A stretch of DNA of 64,000 nucleotides, taken from the NCBI RefSeq assembly GCF_019710635.1, contig NZ_JAIFZS010000011.1, positions 186,001 to 250,000 of the forward strand, written 5' to 3'. This document shows positions 17,601 through 27,142 of this stretch, piece by piece. Every line of letters begins with the position of its first letter. The first letter of the stretch is position 1. Source of the DNA: Mycolicibacterium xanthum (GTDB lineage Bacteria; Actinomycetota; Actinomycetes; Mycobacteriales; Mycobacteriaceae). Made by a program: the position numbers and the translations under genes. Below the pieces are notes generated by a model that was given only the letters and a program-made list of their open reading frames with translations, had not been told where the DNA came from and did no database searches.

Positions 17601-17975
17601 CTAGGCCGCTTCGGCCTTGGCGATCCAGCCGCGAGCCTCGTCGGTGTCGGTACTGGGAAATGCCCGCACTTCGGCCGGCATCAAGAAACCGGCGAACCTC
17701 ATCGTGTGCTTGATCCAGTCCACGTCGGTAACCACCGCGATGCGCTCCCACTTGGAGTAATGACTGAATCCGACCTTCGTGTCATCCCACATTGCGCCGG
17801 GATCGAAGCCTTTGAAATCCGGGGCGGTCTCGTAGTAAATGCTGACCTTCTCGTGCTGCTGCAGTTTCTTCTCGACATCGGGCATCAGCACCGTTTCGTA
17901 GTCAGCCTTGGTGACGTGCCCGTGGCAGGCGAATGCCGCTACGTTGTCGGGAAAGCCGGTCAAAATCTCGATCAC
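17601..17975 (-). CDS. SpoIIAA-like STAS/SEC14 domain protein
   Basis: 124 aa from a GTG at 17975, preceded by AGGAGG. It matches the SpoIIAA-like (DUF3478) family: MIEILTGFPDNVAAFACHGH at the N-terminus, KVSIYYETAPDFKGFDPGAM in the middle and IAVVTDVDWIKHTMRFAGFL towards the end. The fold is STAS-like and may bind small hydrophobic ligands. The biological role is not established. It lies among stress-related remnants. Confidence 0.85.
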   Translation of the reverse strand: MIEILTGFPDNVAAFACHGHVTKADYETVLMPDVEKKLQQHEKVSIYYETAPDFKGFDPGAMWDDTKVGFSHYSKWERIAVVTDVDWIKHTMRFAGFLMPAEVRAFPSTDTDEARGWIAKAEAA

Positions 17976-18252
17976 GATGGCCTCCTGAAGCGCTCGTTCT
18001 CGTCCTTACCCGACAATCATGGTGTCCCCACCGCGCTTGACGGATAGGGGCGAATGTCATCTCCGGTCATCGCCTTGCCCGACAGCGAAATGGACCCGTG
18101 CAGACAGAACCCGAACCGGAAAGGCACCTGCCACGGTGGCATGACCCGCTGTCGACGGGGTTTTCGGGCACGGCGCCATCTCCTGCTGTCGGCGGCCGGG
18201 TGCGACGAACTACCCATGGCGGACTCCGGCGATGCGCACGCTGGGACCGGTT

Positions 18253-18360
18253 TCGGTGTGGCATCCTGCGAGGCGTCCGCTGGTATAGCGGCACCGCCTT
18301 CGGGGGTGGTGACATTCTTGTTCACCGACATGGAGGGCTCCACCCGTCGGTGGCCATCCC
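18253..18360 (+). pseudogene. Fragment of a class III adenylate/guanylate cyclase-type gene
   Basis: The translation PPSGVVTFLFTDMEGSTRRW is the start of the catalytic domain found in many mycobacterial cyclase and cyclase-LuxR proteins (VTFLFTDxEGSTRxW). It breaks off after this; downstream frames show no further cyclase sequence before the PNPOx-like gene at 18503. The 17976-18252 and 18361-18502 flanks hold nothing recognised. A remnant is the simplest reading. Confidence 0.6.
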
Positions 18361-18502
18361 GGATCCGCAAAACGTCCGTGCGCAACGCCAGGTCGTCCGG
18401 ATGCGCGCCGGATCGGCGGCCATCTTCTGCCGGGCACTTGGGCTACCGCAGATGGGACCTTCGGCCGTGGCCGCCACCGTGCGCCGAGGCGAGAATCGCA
18501 AC

Positions 18503-18931
18503 ATGACACAACGTGAGCTTGAAGACCTCTCGCCCGACGAATGCCTCCGGCTGCTCACTGCCGCAAAGGTCGGGCGACTCGTGTACCAGGATGACCTCGG
18601 ACCGCTCGCCGTGCCCGTCAACTACGCCATAGCGGACAAGGACATCGTCCTCCGCGTCGAGGGTGGTGCTAAACGAGCGGCGATGCAGCAACCGATGCTC
18701 GCCTTCGAGGTCGACCACGTCGATGAGGAGCAGAAGTCCGGATGGAGCGTGCTGGTGCGAGGCGTCGGGGCCGAGGTCGACCCGGAAAGGGTTCCTGCCC
18801 TGCTGCGAGCGATGGATGGCCACTTCCCGACGCCGTGGGCAGTCGGAATCCACAACGTGTGGCTCAAGATCGTGCCGCACACCGTCACCGGGCGGCGACT
18901 CGGGGCGGAGCGATCATCGCCGATGTACTGA
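18503..18931 (+). CDS. Pyridoxamine 5'-phosphate oxidase-like flavin/F420-binding protein
   Basis: 142 aa from the ATG at 18503. The split-barrel fold is indicated by LSPDECLRLLTAAKVGRLVY followed by LAVPVNYAIADKDIVLRVEG and later VWLKIVPHTVTGRRL. This subgroup is common in mycobacteria and includes nitroreductase-like and dormancy-associated proteins that bind flavin, F420 or heme. The substrate is unknown. It is unlikely to be the vitamin B6 enzyme itself, which has a longer C-terminus. Confidence 0.82.
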   Translation: MTQRELEDLSPDECLRLLTAAKVGRLVYQDDLGPLAVPVNYAIADKDIVLRVEGGAKRAAMQQPMLAFEVDHVDEEQKSGWSVLVRGVGAEVDPERVPALLRAMDGHFPTPWAVGIHNVWLKIVPHTVTGRRLGAERSSPMY

Positions 18932-18966
18932 GGTCGCTAGAAGGGGCGGATGAGCAGTAGTCAGGT

Positions 18967-20529
18967 TCACCGCTGCACGGTCGTCTCCTGGCCGCCGTAC
19001 TGCTTACGTAGCGTCGTCTTGACCACCTTGCCGGTCGCAGTGCGGGGCAGTTCCGGCACGAATTCGATGCGGGTAGGGCATTTGAAGTGGGCCAGACGCT
19101 CACGGGCGTAGCCGATGAGTTCGTCGGCGGTCGCCTGCGCGCTGTCCTTGAGGGCGACGACGGCGATGGGCGATTCTCCCCACTTGGTATGTGGCACACC
19201 CACCACGGCGACCTCACGGACCGCCGGATGTCGGTAGAGCACCTGCTCGACCTCGATCGGGTAGACGTTCTCACCGCCGCTGATGATCATGTCCTTCTTG
19301 CGGTCGACCAGAGTGATGAAACCCTCGGCGTCCATCCGGCCCATGTCACCGGTGTGGAACCAGCCGCCGCGAAACGCTTCCGCGGTCGCCTCGGGTAATC
19401 CCCAGTACCCGGCGAAAACGTTCGGTCCGCGCACGACAAGCTCGCCCACCTCGTCGATGGGCACGTCGTGGTCGTGCTGATCCACGATGCGCGTTTCCAC
19501 GTGGAAAAGCGCGCGCCCGATCGAACCCTGCTTCTCCTTGATGTGATCGGCGTCGAGGACCGACACCCCGGGCGCGGTCTCGGTCATGCCGAAGCCCTCT
19601 TGGAACGGCACTCCCTTGCCCTGGAAGTAGTCAAGTACGGGTAGCGGACAGGGCGCCCCACCGGTGATCGCAAGCTCGAGTGCCGACAGATCGTAGGAAT
19701 CGAAATCGGAGACGGCCATCAGGGCGGCCCACATCGCGGGTACCAGGAACTGCACGGTGACGCGCTCTCGTGCCATGGTGGCGAGCGTCTTCGCGGGGTC
19801 GAACGACGGCAAGATCGTGTTCGTCCCCCCGACGTACAGCAGCGGAAGCGTGTGCACTCCCAGAGCCCCGATGTGGAACAACGGTGCGACCGTCACGGTC
19901 CGGTCGGTCTCGCGTAGCCCGCGTCCCAAGGTGAGGGAGTTGATCACCTGCCAGAGCAGGTTGTCGTGGGTGAGCATCACGCCCTTGGGACGCCCCGTTG
20001 TGCCAGATGTGTACATGAGGCAGCACAGGTCGGTGCCCGCAACGCTGATGCCCACGGCCCTCGGCTCGCCACCGGCCAGCATCTCTTCGAAGTCCGTCTC
20101 GCCGTCGGCGGGCTCGCCGCCGACCACCACGCGGGTGCGCACTCGGACACCCTCACCAGAGATGGCGGCGCGGGCGAGCGGTGACAGCTCACCCGACCAG
20201 ACGAAGACGTCTGCGCCGGAATCGGCCAGCAGATAGGTCACTTCAGGCGGGGCCAGCCTGAAGTTGATCGGCACGAACACCGCGCCGAGCTTGGCCGAGG
20301 CGAACATCGTCTCCAGGAATGCCGCGCCGTTGACGAGCAAAGCGGCCACCCGGTCGCCCTGTCGCACGCCGATGTCGCGTAGCGCCCGGGCGAGTTGGTC
20401 GGTCCGCCGGTCGAACTCGGCGTAGGTGATGCGCCTGTCGCCATCGATCAACGCGATGCGGTCTCCGGACCGATGAGCCCTGCGCGACACCCAGGTGCCG
20501 ATTCCCCGGGTGTGACGATCCACCAGCAT
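18967..20529 (-). CDS. Acyl-CoA synthetase / AMP-dependent ligase (FadD family)
   Basis: 520 aa from the ATG at 20529 (MLVDRHTRGIGTWVSRRAHR), with AGAAGGTAGG upstream. The frame is open further 5', but that part has no homology. The AMP-binding P-loop is YTSGTTGRPKGVMLTH, motif A5 is GFGMTETAPG, the hinge is GWFHTGDMGRMDAEGFITLV and the catalytic Lys is in PRTATGKVVKTTLRKQYG. It activates a carboxylate as acyl-AMP then acyl-CoA. Chain length cannot be told. It is monocistronic and convergent with the PNPOx-like gene. Confidence 0.9.
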   Translation of the reverse strand: MLVDRHTRGIGTWVSRRAHRSGDRIALIDGDRRITYAEFDRRTDQLARALRDIGVRQGDRVAALLVNGAAFLETMFASAKLGAVFVPINFRLAPPEVTYLLADSGADVFVWSGELSPLARAAISGEGVRVRTRVVVGGEPADGETDFEEMLAGGEPRAVGISVAGTDLCCLMYTSGTTGRPKGVMLTHDNLLWQVINSLTLGRGLRETDRTVTVAPLFHIGALGVHTLPLLYVGGTNTILPSFDPAKTLATMARERVTVQFLVPAMWAALMAVSDFDSYDLSALELAITGGAPCPLPVLDYFQGKGVPFQEGFGMTETAPGVSVLDADHIKEKQGSIGRALFHVETRIVDQHDHDVPIDEVGELVVRGPNVFAGYWGLPEATAEAFRGGWFHTGDMGRMDAEGFITLVDRKKDMIISGGENVYPIEVEQVLYRHPAVREVAVVGVPHTKWGESPIAVVALKDSAQATADELIGYARERLAHFKCPTRIEFVPELPRTATGKVVKTTLRKQYGGQETTVQR

Positions 20530-20749
20530 CAGGGGACCTACCTTCTGGGAATGTGCGATCGGACAGTCCTGGAGTAACCCAACCTGAAAATCCCGCGTTA
20601 CAGTTAACGCCGCCTTCGCGGTCCACAACGCCGAAAAACCGATCTGGGGTTGGTTCGGGCATTCATGAGGCTGCGAACTCGGGGTACGGCGGGGGTACCG
20701 AACTATCCGCCCAATTGCCGCTAGGCGGTATATGTCCTGCTCAATGTGG

Positions 20750-20820
20750 AGCCGATGACGGGAATCGAACCCGCGTATTCAGCTTGGGAAGCTGATGTTC
20801 TGCCATTGAACTACATCGGC
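20750..20820 (-). tRNA. tRNA-Gly, anticodon CCC
   Basis: On the minus strand the acceptor GCCGATG pairs with CATCGGC. The D arm is GTTC...GAAC, the anticodon stem is TCAGC/GCTGA with loop TTCCCAA, and the T arm is GCGGG-TTCGATT-CCCGT. Reading loop positions 3-5 gives CCC, so glycine (GGG codons). CCA is not encoded in full. It lies between fadD and the DsbA-like gene. Confidence 0.95.
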
Positions 20821-20854
20821 CTGTTCGAACCAGAAGGCTAGCACCCGTATCAAG

Positions 20855-21550
20855 TCAGCCTTCGCCGACCAGCCGCTCGACGTCGATCACCTCGCCGCGG
20901 TTGATGCTCACCCAGTCCCGCCCGTCCAGGTAGGGCCGCAGGCTGCGCCCGATCAGCTCGGCGTCGGCGGCGGTCTTCGGCCGCTGCAGCTCGTAGACGT
21001 GGGGCAGGGCGGCCATGCCCGTCACCACCTGCCACAGGCGTAACGCCTCGGTCCCGGTGGGCGGATCCACCAGCACGGGGCCGAACAGGCACTGGCCATC
21101 CAGGAAGAGCGTCGGCACGCCGTATCCGCCGGCGTCGAGCACCCGCTGATGGTCGGCGCGCACCTCGTCGTGGGTGGTGGGGTCGTCCATCGCCTCGTCG
21201 AGCACCGCGGCGTCGACGCCGATGTCGGTCAGCAGCCGCTGCGCGACCGCCGGGTCGTGCGGTTTGCCGCCCAGATCGTGCAGTTCGCGGCCGATCACGG
21301 CGTACCAGCGGTCCAGCAGAGCGGGGTCGCGGCGCCGCAACAGCGCCCCGATGCGCATCAGTGACCACCCGTAGGACCACGGCCGCTGCCAGGGATGCTT
21401 CTTGCCCTCGACCCGGTTGACCTCCTCCAGGCTGAAGAACCGCCAGTTCACAGCGATGCCGGTCTGGTCGCGGACGTCCCGGATCCACAGGGATGTCTGA
21501 TATGCGAACGGACACATCGGGTCGAAGTGGAAGTCGACGCTGCCGGTCAT
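20855..21550 (-). CDS. DsbA-fold thiol oxidoreductase (mycothiol-dependent reductase type)
   Basis: 231 aa. [20 protein letters not shown] places a single active-site Cys in CPFA at the start of a thioredoxin-fold/DsbA domain. [20 protein letters not shown] provides the cis-Pro loop (VPT). Related actinobacterial proteins such as Rv2466c use a CPWC site with mycothiol. Here the second Cys is Ala, so the chemistry would need mycothiol or another partner thiol as the resolving group. It is divergent from dcd with 37 bp between the starts. Confidence 0.8.
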   Translation of the reverse strand: MTGSVDFHFDPMCPFAYQTSLWIRDVRDQTGIAVNWRFFSLEEVNRVEGKKHPWQRPWSYGWSLMRIGALLRRRDPALLDRWYAVIGRELHDLGGKPHDPAVAQRLLTDIGVDAAVLDEAMDDPTTHDEVRADHQRVLDAGGYGVPTLFLDGQCLFGPVLVDPPTGTEALRLWQVVTGMAALPHVYELQRPKTAADAELIGRSLRPYLDGRDWVSINRGEVIDVERLVGEG

Positions 21551-21587
21551 TCCTAGAGCATGCCACCGCGCCGACTACGCTCGTGAC

Positions 21588-22160
21588 GTGCTGCTCTCCG
21601 ACCGCGACATCCGCGCCGAGATCGAGGCCGGCAGGCTCGGTGTCGACCCCTTCGACGACAGCCTGGTCCAGCCGTCCAGTGTCGACGTCCGTCTCGACAA
21701 CCTGTTCCGGGTCTTCAACAACACCCGCTACACCCACATCGACCCGGCGCAGCGACAGGACGATCTGACCAGCCTGGTCGAGCCGAAGGAGGGCGAGCCG
21801 TTCGTGTTGCATCCGGGTGAGTTCGTGCTCGGGGCGACGCTGGAACGCTGCAGCCTGCCCGACGACCTGGCCGGCCGGCTGGAGGGAAAGTCCTCGCTGG
21901 GCCGGCTCGGGTTGCTCACCCACTCGACCGCCGGTTTCATCGACCCCGGATTCTCCGGCCATATCACGTTGGAGTTGTCCAACGTCGCGAACCTGCCGAT
22001 CACGCTGTGGCCGGGAATGAAGATCGGCCAGCTGTGCCTGCTGCGGCTGACCAGCCCCGCCGAACACCCCTACGGCAGCTCCCGGGCGGGCTCGAAGTAC
22101 CAGGGCCAGCGCGGCCCCACACCGTCGCGGTCCTACCAGAATTTCATCAGATCCGTCTGA
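21588..22160 (+). CDS. dcd: dCTP deaminase (bifunctional dCTP deaminase/dUTPase in mycobacteria)
   Basis: 190 aa from a GTG at 21588 ([20 protein letters not shown]), nearly identical in layout to M. tuberculosis Dcd. The conserved core [20 protein letters not shown], with [14 protein letters not shown], and the C-terminal [19 protein letters not shown] are complete. It converts dCTP to dUTP, and in the M. tuberculosis enzyme on to dUMP, supplying thymidylate synthesis and limiting uracil in DNA. The stop at 22160 is followed by 230 bp in which I see no gene. Confidence 0.96.
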   Translation: MLLSDRDIRAEIEAGRLGVDPFDDSLVQPSSVDVRLDNLFRVFNNTRYTHIDPAQRQDDLTSLVEPKEGEPFVLHPGEFVLGATLERCSLPDDLAGRLEGKSSLGRLGLLTHSTAGFIDPGFSGHITLELSNVANLPITLWPGMKIGQLCLLRLTSPAEHPYGSSRAGSKYQGQRGPTPSRSYQNFIRSV

Positions 22161-22390
22161 CGAGAAACGTCACAGACGAATCGTCGGCGCCGCGGGTAGT
22201 GTCGCGGACATGGGCGCCGCCGCCCCCCTGCGCGCCGTCGCGTCGCGGCTGGGTCTTCACCGCCGCCAGCTAACAACGTCACCTGTAACGCGTCAGCTGG
22301 TCGAGCCGATGAAGTATCTAGTTGTCGGCTCGTCATGCCAGGGAGGGCACTGACGACCAGGTAGTTGTAGCAAACAAGTTGGAGGGGCCG

Positions 22391-24046
22391 GTGGACATCG
22401 TACTGGGTGTGTCCATGACACCGACGACGGTCCGCATGGTGCTGGTCGAAGGCGAAAAGGCGGACGGGGTCACCGTCGACCACGACGTGTTCGAAGTCGG
22501 TGCCGCGGGCGGCTCGGCAAACGTGGCCGAGCAGGTTGTCGAGGCCATTCTGGGCACCAGGGAGAGCGCGCAGGCCAGCGGGCATCACCTCCGGGCGATC
22601 GGGGTCACCTGGAGCGATCACGCCGAGGCGACCGCGCTGCGGGACGCCCTGGCCGCCCAGGGCATCGACGGCGTGATGCTGGTCTCCGAGGGCCACGCGG
22701 CGGCCGCGCTGGCCCAGGCCGTCGGTCGGGCGGTCGGCTACCAGACCACCGCGCTGCTGTTCGTCCATCGTGACCTCGCGACGCTGTCGGTGGTGCAGAC
22801 CGACGACGGCTCGGTGGTCAAGGTGCTGAGCCGGACGCTGCACAGTTCCGACGCGATGGCCGTGCTCGCCGAGATGGCCGGCGTGGTCGCCGATCAGGAG
22901 ACCCCGCCACAGGGTGTGTTCGTCGTCGGTTCCGGCCTCGATATCGCCTCGGTGAAGGCGCACCTGGAGCATCAGATCGCGCTGCCGGTCAGCGCGCCCG
23001 AGGACGCCGCGCTGGCGCTGTCCCGCGGCGCCGCACTTGCCTGCGCGAACGCGCCCGCATTCGAGGCGACCACGGTGGGCCTGGCGTATTCGCAGGACCC
23101 GGACGGCGCGACCGCGGGATCGGCCTACGCCGGTACCGCCGCGGCGGAGACCCAGCTCTCGCTGCTCAGTTCGCAGGTGGCCGTCGACGAGTTCGCGCCC
23201 ACCGAGGCCCGGGAGATCGAGGACGGGCGTAAGCCCTTCCTACTGGTCGGCAGCGCGTTGACGTCGATCTTCGTCATCGGTGTCATCGCGCTGGTCATCT
23301 CGCTGGCGGTCAGCATCCGGCCCACCGCCGATCAACGCCCCAGCCCGGCGCAGAGCGCCATCGTGCCGAGCACTCAGGCGCCCGCGCCTCCGCCGGCGGT
23401 GCAGCAGGCCGTCGAGCCGCCGCCGGCGCCGCCGTCGGCCGAGACCATTCAGGCGCCGGTGCCGGTGGTCCAGGAGGCGCCGCAACAGGCGCCCCGCACC
23501 GTCTACGTCGAGCGTGCACCCGAACCCGCGGCGCCCGCGCCCGCGCCGCCGCCCGCTGCGCCCGCTCCCGCACCGGCCGCGCCCGCACCGGTGGTGGCTC
23601 CACCGGTGGTGGTTCCTCCACCGGTGGTCGTGGTGCCGAAGCCGTGGCCGAACTGGACGCCCCCCAAGCCGATCTGGACCTGGCCCAATCAGCGCGAGGA
23701 CCCGGGCGAAGGTGACGGGTCGTCGCAGTCGGACTGGCCGACCCAGACCGTGCAGCCGACCACCCGGGTGCCACAGGTGCCGCAGATCCCGGTGCCGCAG
23801 GTGCCGCAGGTTCCGGTACCCCAGATTCCCCAAGTTCCCGGTGCCGGGTCCGGTTATCCGGGCGGTGGGTCCGGCTCGAGTTCGGGATCGGGAAGTAGCA
23901 GCCGGGGATCCGCCGACTACGGCGGGGGGTCGGGCGGCTCGTCCAGCGGCTCCGGATCGTCGTCGCGCGGCGGTGGCGGCCCGTCGAGCGGGTCCCCGGG
24001 CACCAACTGCTTCCTGGTCTTCTGCGCACCCGGTGGTGGGCGCTGA
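22391..24046 (+). CDS. Actin-fold (DUF7159-type) membrane protein with proline-rich and Gly/Ser-rich tail
   Basis: 551 aa from a GTG at 22391, preceded by GGAGG. Residues 1-225 look like a degenerate actin/Hsp70-type domain (VLGVSMTPTTVRMVLVEGEK; GVFVVGSGLDIASVKAHLEH; DAALALSRGAALACA). One transmembrane helix lies at about 283-311 (LLVGSALTSIFVIGVIALVI). The outside part has Ala/Pro stretches, VPQVPQIPVPQVPQVPVPQI repeats and a Ser/Gly tail ending NCFLVFCAPGGGR. The family is mycobacterial and uncharacterised. The layout parallels the two Hsp70-like proteins near iniBAC. Confidence 0.8.
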   Translation: MDIVLGVSMTPTTVRMVLVEGEKADGVTVDHDVFEVGAAGGSANVAEQVVEAILGTRESAQASGHHLRAIGVTWSDHAEATALRDALAAQGIDGVMLVSEGHAAAALAQAVGRAVGYQTTALLFVHRDLATLSVVQTDDGSVVKVLSRTLHSSDAMAVLAEMAGVVADQETPPQGVFVVGSGLDIASVKAHLEHQIALPVSAPEDAALALSRGAALACANAPAFEATTVGLAYSQDPDGATAGSAYAGTAAAETQLSLLSSQVAVDEFAPTEAREIEDGRKPFLLVGSALTSIFVIGVIALVISLAVSIRPTADQRPSPAQSAIVPSTQAPAPPPAVQQAVEPPPAPPSAETIQAPVPVVQEAPQQAPRTVYVERAPEPAAPAPAPPPAAPAPAPAAPAPVVAPPVVVPPPVVVVPKPWPNWTPPKPIWTWPNQREDPGEGDGSSQSDWPTQTVQPTTRVPQVPQIPVPQVPQVPVPQIPQVPGAGSGYPGGGSGSSSGSGSSSRGSADYGGGSGGSSSGSGSSSRGGGGPSSGSPGTNCFLVFCAPGGGR

Positions 24047-24126
24047 ACGGCATTCGTCACCTGCCGTTGGCCTGGTGCTCAGTGTCGCGTAGCGGCTAGC
24101 TCGTCGCCGCTGCCTATAGAGGCGGT

Positions 24127-25467
24127 ATGCGATGCACCGTCTTCGGCACCGGATACCTCGGCGCCACCCATGCCGCCGGAATGGCCGAACTCGGCCACGA
24201 GGTGGTCGGTGTCGACATCGACCCGGACAAGATTGCCAAGCTGTCCGGCGGGGAGGTCCCGTTCTACGAACCCGCGCTGCGGGAAATGTTGCAGCGCAAC
24301 ATCTCTGCCGGGCGGCTGCGGTTCACCACCGATTACGCCGAGGCGGCCGAGTCGGCCGACGTGCACTTCCTCGGTGTCGGCACACCGCAGAAGAAGGGGG
24401 AGTACGCGGCCGATCTGCGCCACGTCTACAACGTCGTCGACACCCTGGTGCCGCTGCTGCGGCGGCCGGCGGTGGTCGTCGGCAAGTCCACCGTGCCCGT
24501 CGGCACCGCCGCCGACCTCGGCGAGCGAGCCGCGGCCCTCGCGCCCGCAGGGATCCGGGTGGAGGTGGCGTGGAATCCGGAGTTCCTGCGCGAGGGGCTC
24601 GCCGTGCAGGACACGCTGCACCCCGATCGCATCGTGCTTGGCGTGCAGCGCGATTCGCAGCTGGCCGAGGCCGCCCTACGGGAGCTCTACGCGCCGATAC
24701 TCGCCAACGGGGTGCCGTTCCTGCTGACCGACCTGCAAACCGCCGAACTGGTGAAGGTATCCGCGAACGCGTTTCTGGCCACCAAGATCTCGTTCATCAA
24801 CGCGATCTCGGAGGTCTGCGAGGCCGTCGACGCGGACGTTACGCTGCTGGCCGACGCGCTCGGCTACGACGCCCGCATCGGGCGGCGGTTCCTCAACGCC
24901 GGGCTCGGATTCGGCGGCGGCTGCCTGCCCAAGGACATTCGCGCGTTCATGGCCCGCGCCGGTGAGCTCGGCGCCAACCACGCGCTGACCTTCCTGCGCG
25001 AGGTCGACAGCATCAACATGCGGCGGCGCAGCCGGATGGTGGAGCTGACGACCGGGGCGTGCGGTGGCTCGCTGCTGGGCGCCAACATCGCGGTGCTGGG
25101 AGCGGCGTTCAAACCCGAGTCCGACGACGTGCGGGACTCGCCCGCGCTCAACGTGGCCGGGCTGCTCCAGCTAAACGGCGCCACGGTCAACGTCTACGAC
25201 CCCAAGGCGATGGAGAATTCGCGCAGCGTGTTCCCGACGCTGAACTACTCGACCTCGGCGATCGAGGCCTGCGATCGGGCCGACGCGGCGCTGGTCCTGA
25301 CCGAGTGGGCCGAGTTCGTCGACCTCGACCCCGAGACGCTTGCAGGCACGGTCCGCGCGAAAGTCGTTGTCGACGGCCGCAACTGCCTCGACGCGTCGCG
25401 ATGGCGGCAGGCCGGCTGGCGGGTCTATGCGTTGGGTAGACCGATCGGGGAACCCACGGCGGCGTAG
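24127..25467 (+). CDS. udgA: UDP-glucose 6-dehydrogenase
   Basis: 446 aa. The Rossmann start is MRCTVFGTGYLGATHAAGMA. The catalytic Cys266 is in GLGFGGGCLPKDIRAFMARA, and the NAD-binding C-terminal domain has AFKPESDDVRDSPALNVAG. It makes UDP-glucuronate from UDP-glucose with two NAD+. M. tuberculosis has the same gene order dcd-udgA (Rv0321-Rv0322). GDP-mannose dehydrogenase specificity is a less likely alternative within the family. Confidence 0.92.
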   Translation: MRCTVFGTGYLGATHAAGMAELGHEVVGVDIDPDKIAKLSGGEVPFYEPALREMLQRNISAGRLRFTTDYAEAAESADVHFLGVGTPQKKGEYAADLRHVYNVVDTLVPLLRRPAVVVGKSTVPVGTAADLGERAAALAPAGIRVEVAWNPEFLREGLAVQDTLHPDRIVLGVQRDSQLAEAALRELYAPILANGVPFLLTDLQTAELVKVSANAFLATKISFINAISEVCEAVDADVTLLADALGYDARIGRRFLNAGLGFGGGCLPKDIRAFMARAGELGANHALTFLREVDSINMRRRSRMVELTTGACGGSLLGANIAVLGAAFKPESDDVRDSPALNVAGLLQLNGATVNVYDPKAMENSRSVFPTLNYSTSAIEACDRADAALVLTEWAEFVDLDPETLAGTVRAKVVVDGRNCLDASRWRQAGWRVYALGRPIGEPTAA

Positions 25468-25477
25468 CGTCGCGGCC

Positions 25478-25801
25478 ATGTCCGTGTACGCGCTGAACCT
25501 GTTCGACATCACCGACCCCGACGAATACCTGGCTTACTCGCGACGCTCGCCGCAGGAGGTCGCCAAACATGGCGGCCGGGTGGTCGCGCTGGGCCGCTTC
25601 GCCGATGCCATCGCCGGCGACATCAGCCCACGAACCGTGCTGGTGCTGGTGGAATGGGACTCCAGGGCCGCCTTCGACAACTACTGCAACGATCCCGAGC
25701 TGGCCGATCTGCATCCGCACCGGGAGAACGGCACCTCGTCCTACATCTGGCACCTGTTCGACCGCTTGGACGATCTGCGGCCGCTGCTTAAACTCGTGTG
25801 A
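25478..25801 (+). CDS. DUF1330-family protein
   Basis: 107 aa from the ATG at 25478 (MSVYALNLFDITDPDEYLAY). The ferredoxin-like alpha/beta barrel half has SPRTVLVLVEWDSRAAFDNY, typical of DUF1330/Dabb-type dimeric proteins. No enzymatic activity is established for most members. It starts 10 bp after udgA and is immediately followed by the P450 gene, so udgA-DUF1330-P450 probably form one transcript. Confidence 0.85.
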   Translation: MSVYALNLFDITDPDEYLAYSRRSPQEVAKHGGRVVALGRFADAIAGDISPRTVLVLVEWDSRAAFDNYCNDPELADLHPHRENGTSSYIWHLFDRLDDLRPLLKLV

Positions 25802-27141
25802 TGCCGGCCGATCTTCGCCAACGGATCCGGTGGCTGGCCCTGCACGGGGTGATCCGGGGACTGTCGACGGTCGGTGTCCGGCGCGGCGGTGATCCGCAGG
25901 CCCGGTTGATCGCCGACCCCGGGGTGCGCGCCGATCCCGCTTCCTTCGCCGACGAACTGCGCGGCGCCGGCCCCGTCATCCGGTGCCGCGCGGTGCTGAT
26001 GACCGTCGACCACCGGGTGGCCAACGAGCTGCTGCGCTCCGATGATTTCCGGGTGTCCTCGCTGGGTGCCGGTCTGCCCGCGCCGCTGCGCTGGATCAAC
26101 CGCAAGACCCACCCCGGGTTGCTGCACCCGATCGAGCCGCCGTCGCTGCTGTCGATCGAGCCGCCCGACCACACCCGCTGCCGCAAGCTGGTGTCGTCGG
26201 TGTTCACCTTGCGGGCGGTCAACGCGCTGCGTGACCGCGTGCAGGACACCGCCGACCGGCTCCTCGACGAGCTGGAAGCCGGATCCGGCGGTCAGGAACC
26301 GGTCGACATCGTCGACCGGTACTGCGCCCAACTGCCCGTCGCGGTGATCAGCGACATCCTCGGCGTCCCGGAAAGCGACCGACAGCACATCCTGCGGTTC
26401 GGTGAACTCGGTGCGCCCAGCCTCGACATCGGCCTGTCCTGGCAGCAGTACACCCAGGTCCACGAAGGCCTGGTGGGCTTCAACAGCTGGCTCATCGGCC
26501 ACCTCGAGCGGCTGCGCCGCCATCCCGGCGACGACCTGATGAGCCAGCTGATCCAGGCCAGCGAGAACTCCGCCGAGGATGCCCGGCTGTCGGAGCGTGA
26601 GCTGCAGGCCACGGCCGGGCTGGTGCTGGCGGCCGGGTTCGAGACCACCGTGAACCTGCTCGGCAACGGGATCCGGATGCTGCTCGACACCCCCGAACAC
26701 CTCGAGACGCTGGCGGAGCGCCCGGACCTGTGGCCCAACACCGTCGAGGAGATCCTGCGGCTGGACTCACCGGTGCAGATGAGCGCCCGCTTCGCGCGCA
26801 AGGATGTCGAGGTCGCCGGGACGCCGATCAAGCGCGGCGAGCTGGTGGTGATCCACCTGGCCGGGGCCAACCGCGATCCCAAGGTGTTCGACGATCCGCA
26901 CCGTTTCGACATCGAGCGCGACAACGCCGGCAAGCACCTGTCGTTTTCCGGCGGCAGGCATTTCTGCCTCGGGGCGGCGCTGGCCCGCGCCGAGGGTGAG
27001 GTCGGGCTGCGCACGTTCTTCCAGCGCTACCCCGGCGCGCGACTGGCCGGGATGGGCAGCCGCCGTGACACCCGGGTGCTGCGCGGGTGGTCAACATTGC
27101 CGATCAGCCTTGGCACCGCCCGCGCCACGATAGGTTCGTGA
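25801..27141 (+). CDS. Cytochrome P450
   Basis: 446 aa from the ATG at 25801; a GTG one codon earlier is also possible. The heme-thiolate loop is FSGGRHFCLGAALARAE, with Gly replacing Phe-Gly's usual third-position pattern but the Cys intact. The I-helix reads AAGFETTVNLLGNG and the K-helix ExxR is EEILRLDSP. It would use an external ferredoxin and reductase for monooxygenation; the substrate is unknown and I do not assign a CYP number. It overlaps the stop of the DUF1330 gene. Confidence 0.92.
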   Translation: MPADLRQRIRWLALHGVIRGLSTVGVRRGGDPQARLIADPGVRADPASFADELRGAGPVIRCRAVLMTVDHRVANELLRSDDFRVSSLGAGLPAPLRWINRKTHPGLLHPIEPPSLLSIEPPDHTRCRKLVSSVFTLRAVNALRDRVQDTADRLLDELEAGSGGQEPVDIVDRYCAQLPVAVISDILGVPESDRQHILRFGELGAPSLDIGLSWQQYTQVHEGLVGFNSWLIGHLERLRRHPGDDLMSQLIQASENSAEDARLSERELQATAGLVLAAGFETTVNLLGNGIRMLLDTPEHLETLAERPDLWPNTVEEILRLDSPVQMSARFARKDVEVAGTPIKRGELVVIHLAGANRDPKVFDDPHRFDIERDNAGKHLSFSGGRHFCLGAALARAEGEVGLRTFFQRYPGARLAGMGSRRDTRVLRGWSTLPISLGTARATIGS

Positions 27142-27142
27142 T

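Noticed and set aside
13944..18931. A mobile element as the cause of the decayed region
   Set aside because: No transposase, integrase, terminal inverted repeats or target duplications were found, so decay and deletion are the simpler account.
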